Shown here: piece by piece, positions 8,800 through 16,517 of the stretch
Layout of the letters: each line of letters opens with the position of its first letter
How positions within the stretch are numbered: the stretch's first letter is position 1
From: Ophiosphaerella korrae
Lineage: Eukaryota; Ascomycota; Dothideomycetes; Pleosporales; Phaeosphaeriaceae
DNA: 16,517 nt
Assembly (NCBI GenBank): GCA_028456385.1
Contig: JALNQF010000695.1
Coordinates: 1 to 16,517 of the forward strand
Reading direction: 5' to 3'
The notes under the pieces: model-generated
The model's input: only the letters and a program-made list of their open reading frames with translations
Databases searched by the model: none
What the model was told of the DNA's origin: nothing
Translations under genes and position numbers: made by a program

Positions 8800-9713
8800 T
8801 TTTAGTTAGCGCTTAGTAAGCTACTAGGTATATATACCTAGTACTTACTTAGATAGCTTTATCTACTATTTACTCTATTTAGTTAATTATTAAAACTACT
8901 TTATTAAGTTATCTTGCGTAAAGTCTACTTTATAGGTATAGGCTAGAGTAATAATACTTAGTTAATATTTAGTTAGGCGTTATTAATTAAGTTATTAGAT
9001 ATAGTCTAGTTATTAAAAAAGACTTTAGTAACTAGTCTATACTTTAGGGAGCTACTTTAGTTAAAGGAGGTAGAGTTTATATCTAGGTTAAATTCTTCTA
9101 TAATAGGTTAGTTAAGAGTAGCTAAGTTTACTATAGAGCTATTAGCTAAGAAAGTACTTAGTACTTGTTAGGGAATTATATTAGGTTAGAAATTAAGTTT
9201 ACTAGGTAGTATTAGCTAAATAAAGGATTTAGAGTCTATTACTTATTTTCTTTTATCTTTTTATAAAGGAGTCTTAAGATATTATTAGAAGTTAATTAGC
9301 ACTTTTTTTATTAGAGTAGTTAGTATAGTAAGTCTCTAGGTCTATTTTTCTAGAGACTTAGTTCTAGCGCGTATTTTATAGATTTTTTATAGTATAGTAG
9401 CTCTAGAGCGTTCTCTTAGTTCTTTACTAGATTTATAGTCTACTATTTATAGTATATCTTTATTTTATAAGTATACTTAGTTTAAGTAATAAAAAGGTTA
9501 TAAGCTAGTATTATTTTAGTTTAATAGGCTAGCTTTTAAGAGAATAAAGAATTTTTTATATAACTAAGTTATAGTATAATTATCTAAGTTATAGTAGTTA
9601 TATACTATATTAATACGTTTAGCTATTAGTTTATAGAGATTTAGATCTTTAGCGCTAGCTAGTAAAGGTTTTAGTAGAGTCTAGGGCGCTTTATTACTTA
9701 GTTCTAATAAATT
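8800..9713 (-). other. Unassigned degenerate minus-strand frame
   Basis: About 300 codons can be read on the minus strand in one frame from 9713 to about 8800, with roughly one stop in ten codons. The first part has segments like 'LLELSNKAP' and 'KLIAKRINIVYNYYNLDNYT'; the middle is basic and Glu/Gln-rich ('KELRERSRATIL'); the last third would be Ser/Asn/Gln/Pro-rich if stops are taken as Gln. Composition resembles a degraded protein more than random sequence, but no family motif is recognised. It may be a Gag-like protein or a host gene fragment. Stop density alone does not separate it from non-coding RIP DNA. Confidence 0.3.
8822..8843. repeat. 22-bp perfect palindrome
   Basis: tactaggtata followed directly by its reverse complement. 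RIP enriches for TA and CTAG, so short palindromes are expected more often than in normal DNA. Twenty-two bases without a mismatch is still at the long end for this window. Confidence 0.7.
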
Positions 9714-10790
9714 AAGTACTAGTGTTGTAGGGTTATGTGCCTAATATAGATTTAGGGCCTAAGAGCTTATTAGTCTTAGAGATCTTAAACTTTATTAGCT
9801 AAACTAACTCTAAATATTGTTTACCCTCCTATAAGTTATATCCTATAACCTAAGGGCCTATTAGCTACCTTCTCTTACCTCTTCTTTTTAATAGTTTGCC
9901 TCCTTATAAGCCCTTAGTACTTGTATTTCTCTAGTAACTACCTACCCCCTTTTTACTATTCTTTTCTTTATAATACTCTACTATATACCTCCCCCTTTAT
10001 ATAGAGCTTAGTCCTATTAAGCTACTATACTTAATTAAGAGCCTCTAGCCTAAAGAGAAAGTAAAACCTACCTTAACCTATAAACTCCTTTCTTATTTTA
10101 TTAGCTGCAAGGTACTTAAACTATTAGATCTAAAATAATTTAGATTTGTAATTTAGCCCTACCCTATAAATAGTTTAGTATCTAGCGCTAACTATATATA
10201 TAGTTAGAGAGTAACTTAGGCCTTTTAGCTAAAATATTAATATTAACAAAAGAGAATAAAGATATTAAGTCCTTAAAAGCTTTCTTCCTCTTAAATAACT
10301 TATAGCCCTTTAGGTATTAATTACTATATATTATCTATAAACTACTAATCTAACCCTAGCTATAGCCGCAACCTACCTAAGCCTACCCTAAGGAAACACT
10401 AGCCTTATTAGCGCTATTACCTATACAAAGCTTAAGTTACGCTACCTCTATTTCTCTATATTAGCTATTGTTTTTATTTTAGAGTATCTATAGCTTAGGA
10501 CTTTAAAGATACTACTTTTATTCTCTACTTATAATACCTTTCTCCTAAGAGCTCTAGATCTAATATCTAAGGGGTCGTTTATAGAGTATTTACGTAGTTT
10601 CTAGGTTATTTAATAAAATTTTTATATAGACGTATTATATAGCTTGTAGTAGTAGCTACCTATCTTCTTACTATTTCTTTTTACGTACGTTTTACGAGCT
10701 ATAGTAGTTTTTACTTTTCTATAATAGTTTTTTTACTTAATACGTTTCTACTTACTAAATTCTTCTCTTACTTATTAATTTTTAATAGCT
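9714..10790. other. Unassigned stretch, less mutated, C/T-rich on the + strand
   Basis: No gene recognised. On the + strand it begins tgttgtagggttatgtgcc near 9724 and contains pyrimidine-rich runs. It keeps several TpG and CpA words (ttgcctcc, gctgcaagg, gccgcaacc, gaaacac). On the minus strand a TATA-like motif, tatataaagggggagg, lies around 10004-9989. A minus-strand frame of about 200 codons (10300-9700) also reads fairly smoothly but with about one stop in nine codons. It may be an LTR with its promoter or part of a degraded gene; a second LTR copy would decide and none is seen. Confidence 0.35.
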
Positions 10791-12530
10791 AGCTCTTTTC
10801 TTATATATATATATTTATTAGTTAAGCTAGTATAGAGCCTTTAGGCTCTATATTTAAATGTTTTTACTAGTAGTTAGGCTCTTATAGTTATTTACTCTTA
10901 TAATTTTTAGTAAAGTTATAAACACTCTCTAGAGGCGTACTTAAACTTTATCTCTCTATTTTTTATTCTATTTTCTTCTTCTCTTCCTTAAGCTTATCTT
11001 AGCTACTCTATACTCTTTTACTAGTTTCTTAGCTCTATTCTCTTGTTCGCTTTCTACTTTAATTATTATAGCTACTCTTAACTTTTAACCTAGGTCCTAT
11101 ATAGCTAGCTAGCTTAGCTAGAGCAACTATAGTAGTAATAATCCTTTTTAGCTACTTTACAACCTAGGTAGACTACCTTTAGGTTACTATTAAACTAAGA
11201 GTAGGGCTTCTCGCCCTATTTCTATAATATATTGTTTCTAGTATAAGAGTAAGTATCTATCCTTCCTACCTATAGGCCCTTAGGTCTTACTAACTACGCT
11301 TTTCTCTTAGTTATTACTTATTTCCTTAACTACTCTTTCTTACTTAACTTACTTTATAACCTTCTTAACTAAGCCCTTAATATCTTTAAAGAGCGTAACT
11401 TTAGCTAGCTTCTTTCTTTTATCTAAGAGTTTATATATACTTACTATAATAAGCGTAAGAATAAAGCTTACTAGTAGAATAGTCTCTATAATATTTGTTC
11501 CTATAACCTTAATAGCCTCTTTTATACTTCTAATAGCTCTTAGTCTCTCTTCTACTAGCTATACTATTAGGTACGCTATTATAAGGGTTAAGGAATACTT
11601 ACTTAAAACTCTTTAGCTACTTAGGCTACACGCTTATAAGATCCTTCTTTAATTAATAATCTTTAAGAGATATAGGCCTATTATAAGGCTATAGTTTATA
11701 TAAGTTAGTATACTTAGAAGACTATTAGCTCTTATAGGGTCTTACTACTAAGGCTACTACTACTAGGCTCTAATAAGGCTATAGCTTATAGTTCTAAGAA
11801 GAAAGGTAATTGTAGCTATACTACCTATATTCGTAGTAGTATTAGATACTCTATTTTCTTTAATAATAAAGGTATTATCTACTTTAATAGCTCCTATATT
11901 TATTATTATATTTAGGGCTATAATTATAAGTTAAGTAAGTCTTTAACTTTATTTTTCTTTTTACTTAATCTTATCCTAATAGTCTTTTAGAGCTTAGCTA
12001 ACGCGTTTTTAGTAGTCTAGTAGCTAAACGCAAGTAAGTACTTTCCTAAGTTAAAGGTTTTACTAAAGGTTACTACTATATTACTAAGCTCTTTAAGTAA
12101 GAGCGTACTTACGCTAATACTTTTATTCTTATAGCTACTTAGTCTTCTAGCTACTTTATTACTACGCCCTTTACGCGTAATACTATAGTAGCTAATATTT
12201 AGTATCTTATTTACTAAAATATTTCTCTAAGTTATTAAGTAGCCTATAAGTGTCTTCTTATAATACCTAGTAAGCTAGTACGTCCTTATAGGCTTAGGGC
12301 TCGCTTAGTAGTACGTAGTATAGATAAGCTTAAAGATAATAACTCTAAGACTTTTAGTTATCTTTTTAGCTTTACTAACAATCCTTTTTACTAGCGAGCC
12401 TATAGCTAGCGTCTCTAGGGTTGTACTATACCTAAGAGTAAGTCTAATAATTCTCTACCTACTATTTTCTCTATAGTAGATAAGGCCCTTATTTATTAGG
12501 TTCTCTCTAGTTCCCTTTACTTTTTATTTT
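10790..12530 (-). other. Long degenerate minus-strand frame, Gln/Pro/Lys-rich, unassigned
   Basis: A single minus-strand frame can be followed for about 580 codons. Between about 11990 and 11350 stops are sparse (around one in 19 codons), fewer than in the confirmed pogo relic. Readable pieces include 'LRKVLTCV-LLDY-KRVS-ALKDY' near 12065-11990, 'IGAIKVDNTFIIKENRVSN', 'KEAIKVIGTNIIETILLVSF' and 'KVESEQENRAKKLVKEYRVAKI' near 11060. Taking stops as Gln gives a Gln-rich, partly charged protein of coiled-coil or disordered type. The hydrophobic run near 11480 should not be taken as a membrane helix, since CpA loss turns Pro, Ala and Thr into Leu, Val and Ile. No known family is recognised. Confidence 0.35.
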
Positions 12531-13560
12531 TTTCTAGTGTTAGTAAATACTCTTAAAGCGCTTCCTCTAGTAGTTCTAGCTTACTTTTAAGCTTTTATAC
12601 TACTCTAAATTCTCTCTATTAACTACTAGCCCCTTAGGCTTTATAAGGTATACTCTTACGCCTTTTTTACCCTACTAACTTAGAGTTAGATATAGGTTAC
12701 CTAAGTCTTAATAAAGGTTTAGGATATACTTATAGATACTCTATTAAGTCTCTTACTACTTTTACTCCTACTTCTAGCTACTATCTAGCTACTCTTTTAA
12801 CTTCTCCTCTTTACGCTCTACTTTCTAGTAGTAGTATTCTTACTCTAGTCTATTCTTAATTTAATATAATAGGTTTAGGCTCTTTTACTTCTTCTTCTAG
12901 GGGCCCTTAGTTTTCTATTTCTATGCTCTCTTTACCTCCTTAGTATTCTCTTAGCTTTCTACCTTAAAATCCTTAGCTTTAGAATTAGGATTACTATTAT
13001 ACTTATTATCTAAGTAGTATTTACTCTTAGCTACCTAGGTTTAGTCTTAGAAGTCCTCTTACTACTCGAGCTTCTTCTTCTAGTTCTAAGGATAGTAATT
13101 AGTAATAATAAGTAATATAAGGTTTTTCTTCTTAGTATCTAAGTACTAAGGCCTCTTTAGTTGTTTGTTTTTAGAGAAAATTAACTAAGTTCTTTTCCTC
13201 CTATTACTAATTCTCTTATTTACTTATAATACTTACTTGTTCCTTCCTCTATTTAAAATTTTTAGCTAATCTTTAGCTAAGATTAATCTCCTTATTAGGT
13301 TCCTTTTATATAAAGAATTTAAAGTTAGCTAGATTAAATTTAGGCTTTTATACTAGGATTTAAACTAATTATAGCTAATAAGTTTATACTAGTAATAGTA
13401 AGTCCTATCTATATTATTCTTGTACTTGCCTACTTTACCTTCTAAATACTAGCTCTATTAGTACTAGTTTATCTAATACTCTTTTAGGTTACTCTTTAGT
13501 ATTAGGTAAAGCTTACCTTTCCTTTTATCTAACTATAAAATCTTTAGCTTCTAGCTCTAA
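12531..13560 (-). other. Degenerate frame continuing from gypsy-2 integrase, unassigned
   Basis: Past the integrase C-terminal region the same minus-strand frame can be read on for about 340 codons, with about one stop in nine codons. It is rich in Glu, Lys, Arg and Gln ('ILENLELEAKDF' near 13567-13532, 'LELEEEARVVRG'-like acidic and basic stretches near 13070-13050). It may be an unusual C-terminal extension of the polyprotein, a separate downstream open reading frame, or non-coding DNA. No protein family motif is recognised and the boundaries are approximate. Confidence 0.25.
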
Positions 13561-14763
13561 ATTTTCTAAGATATCTATTAGTTCCTACTAGCTTTACTAG
13601 TAGAATTCTACTACTCTTACTCCTAGAGTATAGTTTCTAAACTTTATACTATCTAGGTTAGTAAGCTAGTACTATCTAGAGAGATGTAACTAGACGACTT
13701 AATAAGGGCCCTTCTACTAAGGTTAGAGTTTCTACTATCTAGATTTATTCTAGTTGCTAAATAAGTCTTAGATAAGTACTAATATTCCCTTAAGTATATC
13801 TTTTGTATATAACGTCCTTTTAGCATTAAACTATTCTTTACTTTCTTCTCTTAGCCTAATTATACAATCTATAGCTTCTTAGAGTCTATTATTACGTTTA
13901 TTAAACTACTAGGCTTATAATACTAAGAGCGTAGTAGTATTATAAACTTCTAACTACAAGAGGGTTTACTATATAGGGACGTAGAGTTTAATAAGTAGGA
14001 CTTATTCCTAGCTATATATAAAGTATATTAGTATCTCTCTAGTACTACGTTTTACTATAACTTTATCTACCTATAGCGCGTAGAGTAGATTATCTACCTA
14101 ATTACTTTTAATCTTTTAGAGGGTAGCTACTAACTCTTTATAGCCTCTTTTAATTATTCCTTAGCTTTAAAAGTAATAAGTACTTCTAATAACCTTTTAG
14201 GTACTATATAAGTAAGTAAGGTTAGTAACTAGTCCTTTATTTTCTAGTCCTCTATCTACTATTATTTTAAATAGTACTCCCTATCTTAAGAATATATCTT
14301 ATTTTAGGAACTTTACAATAGCTTCTAACGTATTAACTCTAAGAGCTTTAGCCTCTATATATAAGCTTATAAGGTCCTAATATATAATTATATATCTCTT
14401 ACCTCCTTTACTATTAGGTATATAAACTATATCTAGTATAATCTATCTTTATAGGACTTTAGGTCCCTAATTTAGGTATAGCTCTTTCTCTACTATCTAA
14501 GGTAAATAAAATTAATATTCTTAGTAAGATTTTATATAGGTTTCTATATCTTTAAATATATTTAGCTAGAAATATCGCGTCTAGATCTTTTACTATATTC
14601 CTTCTTAGCTTTAGTATCTACTTTTATCGTGTAGTACCTTTAGAATCTCTAGCTACTCTTCTTTCTTATCTACTACTCTTTATAGTAAGTACTATTTAGA
14701 GCCCTTAACCTATAAGAGTCTTTATATAACCTTATACTTTTATATATTTTTATAGAGCTTTTA
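13561..14763 (-). pseudogene. Ty3/gypsy (gypsy-2) integrase, RIP-inactivated, 5' part missing
   Basis: Read leftward from 14763. The end of the HHCC zinc domain is seen as 'FKDIETYIKSY-EY' (family DIxxYIxxCxxCQ). The rve core follows: 'ILDIVYIPNSKGGKRY' with the first catalytic Asp at 14431-14433 intact (gat); 'IIVDRGLENKGLV' with the second Asp at 14254-14256 intact; then 'GII-K-RGYKELV' where the catalytic Glu codon at 14149-14151 reads Lys. Spacing from second Asp to this codon is 35 codons, close to the DD35E norm. 'YALxVDKVIVKRSTREI' and 'FNKRNNRL-EAIDCI' follow, typical of the fungal gypsy integrase C-terminal half, and a beta-rich GPY/F-like or chromodomain-like tail may lie near 13720-13610. 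The protein is cut at 14763, where the LTR of gypsy-3 begins, so RT and RNase H lie outside the window or are lost. Confidence 0.88.
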
Positions 14764-15193
14764 TGTTACAGGCGTAATAGAAGAAATCGAGATAGAACCA
14801 ATTAGTCCTAGTCTAGGCGCTGACAAAGCATAGGACGAGCAGGGTAATAACCTCAATTAGGAAACTACGCATAATTAGGACACCTAGAGTAATCTGTAAT
14901 CTATAGACTCTTAGCGGTAGTAGATTATAGATTAAGCTAATCTGTAATCTGTTAATCTTAGTAAATATAGATTATAGATTACAGCAAGTATATAGTTATT
15001 AGTAATGCGCATTATTAGGATAGTATTAGCAATTTAATCCTTTAACTATAGAACGCTAATACAAGACAGTTACAAAATATCTTCTATTGTTTATAGTTAT
15101 TATAGATTACCCCTAAGCTTTTACTATTACCTCGTAATCTACTAACTCTCTTTAAGATAGGTACCTGTAGTTAACGATAGGAGGCCTGTTATA
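14764..15193 (+). mobile_element. 5' LTR of a third Ty3/gypsy element (gypsy-3)
   Basis: Begins tgttacaggc exactly where the gypsy-2 integrase breaks off and ends gcctgttata at 15193. The end would read gcctgttaca before a CpA-to-TpA change, giving near perfect inverted LTR ends of the TGTTACAGGC...GCCTGTTACA type. Size is about 430 bp. The five bases before it are tttta, a possible target duplication, but the other side is outside the window. The stretch keeps many CpA and some TpG (gctgacaaagca near 14819, gcgcatta near 15007), so it is less mutated than the elements to its left. It is followed by about 60 bp and then the Gag frame in the same orientation. The second LTR is not in the window. 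Confidence 0.65.
14890..14981. repeat. Four 13-mers in alternating orientation inside the gypsy-3 LTR
   Basis: taatctgtaatct is found at 14890-14902 and 14938-14950. Its inverted form, agattatagatta (one transition from the exact complement agattacagatta), is at 14922-14934 and 14969-14981. The order is direct, inverted, direct, inverted, with a period of 47-48 bp; the second and third copies are only 3 bp apart. This could be paired protein-binding sites in U3 or a structure in the LTR transcript. Confidence 0.85.
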
Positions 15194-15254
15194 CCTTGCT
15201 AATTTAGTTATTGCGAGAAGCGAAGCGTAAGTAGCGCGCAGTCTAGCTAACACG
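15194..15254 (+). other. Gypsy-3 primer-binding and leader segment
   Basis: Sixty bases between the inferred LTR end and the inferred Gag start. The tRNA primer site should begin within a few bases of 15194 (ccttgctaatttag), but I cannot match it to a specific tRNA 3' end. It contains a GC-richer patch, gcgagaagcgaagcgtaag, at 15213-15231. Confidence 0.4.
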
Positions 15255-16517
15255 ATAGTAGAAAGTTTAACTAAAAAAGGAGGTAAAGCACCTCTAAGTA
15301 GTTATAAGTTAGACAATATAGTATAGAGAGACGTTAAGAACTACATAAACGACCTAATCTCTAAAAAAGAAGATATAAAGATAGTAATCGACGCCTTAGA
15401 AATATAGAACAAGGAACTATAAGATTATACAAAATAGAACAAAGTACAAATTAAAGCTATTATTAAAGGATAAAACTAGATAGAACTAATTACGCAACGC
15501 CTAGAGATAAGCGCGACAAAGAAACTACTAAAGATACCTGTACTTAAGAAGTTTAATAGAACAAGGGAAAAACTAAGACTTTTTATTGTATTAGTACAAC
15601 TCTAGATAGATGTATAAGTACTATACTTCGACATAGAAGAAAAGAAGGTAATATATATTAGACTGCACCTAGAGGAAGACGCAATAAGATAGTACAAACC
15701 TTATTAGATAGATTACACGACACACTCTCTAATAACACAAAAAGATAAAACTAGAGCTATCTTTAGAAGTTACGAATACTTTACTAAATAAATAAGAGTA
15801 GTATTTAGGGATATAGATGTTACCTAATAAGCTAAAGAGTAACTAGAAAAGCTTACATAGAATTAGAGTATTCTAAAGTACGTATTATAGTTTAAATAAC
15901 TATTACAAAATATAGAATAGAACGAGTTAGCCTTGATGTTATAATTTAAATAAGGACTTAACTCTAAAATCTAATACAAGATAATATATATAGAGAAACT
16001 ACAAACACTAGAAGCCCTAAAGCAATAGGCAATATAAATTAACAATAATCTTTAAGAATAGAAGAAGAATAAATATAGAGGTTATACCTAGAACTATAAT
16101 AAGGGAGACCCTATAGTCCTTAACGCTAACAAGGATAGAAAGAAGAAAAAAAACAAAGACTTTACGTACTTTAACTATAGTAAACTAGGCTACTATATAA
16201 GGAATTGTAGATCTAAGTTAAAGAAGGATATAGTATATTATAAATATAGAAAACTAGGACACCTTATAAAAGACTACAAGAATAAAGACCTAAAGAAAGA
16301 AACTTAGTTAAAAACAACTAAGAAGAAGAAGGAAGCACTACAAGCACAGGCTAAACCTTAAGAGAAAGTAGCTAGGAGTAAAGAAGTACAATATACAATA
16401 CTCTATTAGACCTTTTGTTATAACGACAACTACTATATATATCTTTCTAGTAAACAAGGAGTAGTATAGTTCCTATAGAAGTATAGATATAGAGTAGTAG
16501 TAATAAAGGAAGATAGA
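15255..16517 (+). pseudogene. Ty3/gypsy (gypsy-3) Gag with two CCHC knuckles, RIP-damaged, 3' end outside the window
   Basis: Frame 3 reads about 421 codons to the window edge. Start inferred at 15255 (ATA GTA GAA, for ATG GTG GAA). An N-terminal charged, coiled-coil-like region is followed by the retrotransposon Gag core: 'KKFNRTREKLRLF', 'VLYFDIEEKKVIYIRLHLEEDA' and 'IEKLQTLEALKQ', all characteristic of fungal Ty3/gypsy Gag. Two CX2CX4HX4C nucleocapsid knuckles follow, at 16167-16208 and 16236-16277; of eight ligands only the last Cys of the first (16206) and the His of the second (16260) survive, the rest reading Tyr. A basic Lys-rich tail follows, then 'CYNDN-YIYLSSKQG' near 16420-16464, typical of the segment before protease in this group. 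About 35 stops are present. CpA is well kept (CAA and ACA codons are common) but TpG is nearly gone. Confidence 0.92.

Noticed and set aside
9330..9450. bZIP-like basic region ('RERSRATIL...KMRARTKSLEK') in the minus-strand frame
   Set aside because: The invariant Asn and its spacing to Arg are absent, and the Ser codon (AGC) at the nearest position cannot derive from Asn by a RIP-type change.
9724..10790. LTR of a minus-strand element with TATA box near 10000
   Set aside because: The tgttgtaggg end and the TATA-like motif are suggestive, but no matching right end or second LTR copy is found, and a degenerate frame overlaps it. Kept only as an unassigned stretch.
11440..11500. Possible transmembrane helix ('ETILLVSFILTLIIVSIYKLL') in the minus-strand frame
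   Set aside because: CpA-to-TpA changes turn Pro to Leu, Ala to Val and Thr to Ile, so hydrophobic runs are created artificially; the original protein cannot be judged from this.
13561..14763. Functional integrase because two catalytic Asp are intact
   Set aside because: The third acidic residue reads Lys, many stops interrupt the frame and the 5' part is cut off.
1..16517. AT-rich sequence of 16.5 kb suggesting an organelle genome
   Set aside because: No mitochondrial or plastid genes, tRNAs or rRNAs are visible, and the content is nuclear-type transposon relics with RIP signature.

Overview
The window is a transposon graveyard from the nuclear genome of a filamentous ascomycete (Pezizomycotina). 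It was inactivated by a process with the signature of repeat-induced point mutation (RIP). CpA and TpG are almost absent from most of it, TpA is in great excess, and CpG is still common (acgt, cgcg and gcgc occur throughout). This is the CpA-to-TpA transition pattern of RIP acting on both strands, not CpG deamination. No intact protein-coding gene, tRNA or rRNA is visible. ATG is very rare (about fifteen by eye on the + strand) because ATG has become ATA. Most in-frame stops are TAG or TAA standing where the family expects Trp, Gln or Arg.

Reading through those stops, left to right: (1) 1-1401, + strand, most of a Fot1/pogo-type Tc1-mariner transposase, entering already inside the protein; (2) about 1546-2648 and 3078-4925, - strand, two separated pieces of a Ty3/gypsy element (gypsy-1: RT tail plus RNase H on the left, protease and probable Gag on the right); (3) 2651-3075, between those pieces, a 425-bp foldback MITE with 180-bp inverted arms and TA flanks; (4) 4926-5800, leader or LTR-like DNA with a nine-copy 12-bp tandem array; (5) 5801-8656, + strand, a Ty1/copia Gag-protease-integrase frame of about 950 codons without a visible frameshift, ending before reverse transcriptase; (6) 8657-13560, DNA I cannot assign, with several long - strand frames that read like degraded protein; (7) about 13561-14763, - strand, a Ty3/gypsy integrase (gypsy-2); (8) 14764-16517, + strand, the 5' LTR and Gag of a third gypsy element (gypsy-3), which interrupts gypsy-2 and runs off the window.

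The layout is a nest of successive insertions. Gypsy-3 is the least mutated part and shows strand asymmetry (CpA largely kept, TpG largely lost), which suggests fewer rounds of mutation and a later arrival. Catalytic residues are hit directly: the pogo D/D/D triad reads N/N/N, copia integrase D/D/E reads N/N/K, and gypsy-2 integrase reads D/D/K. The points that most deserve a second look are the foldback element and the deleted gypsy around it, the alternating inverted 13-mers in the gypsy-3 LTR, the 12-bp array, and the unassigned block of about 4.9 kb.
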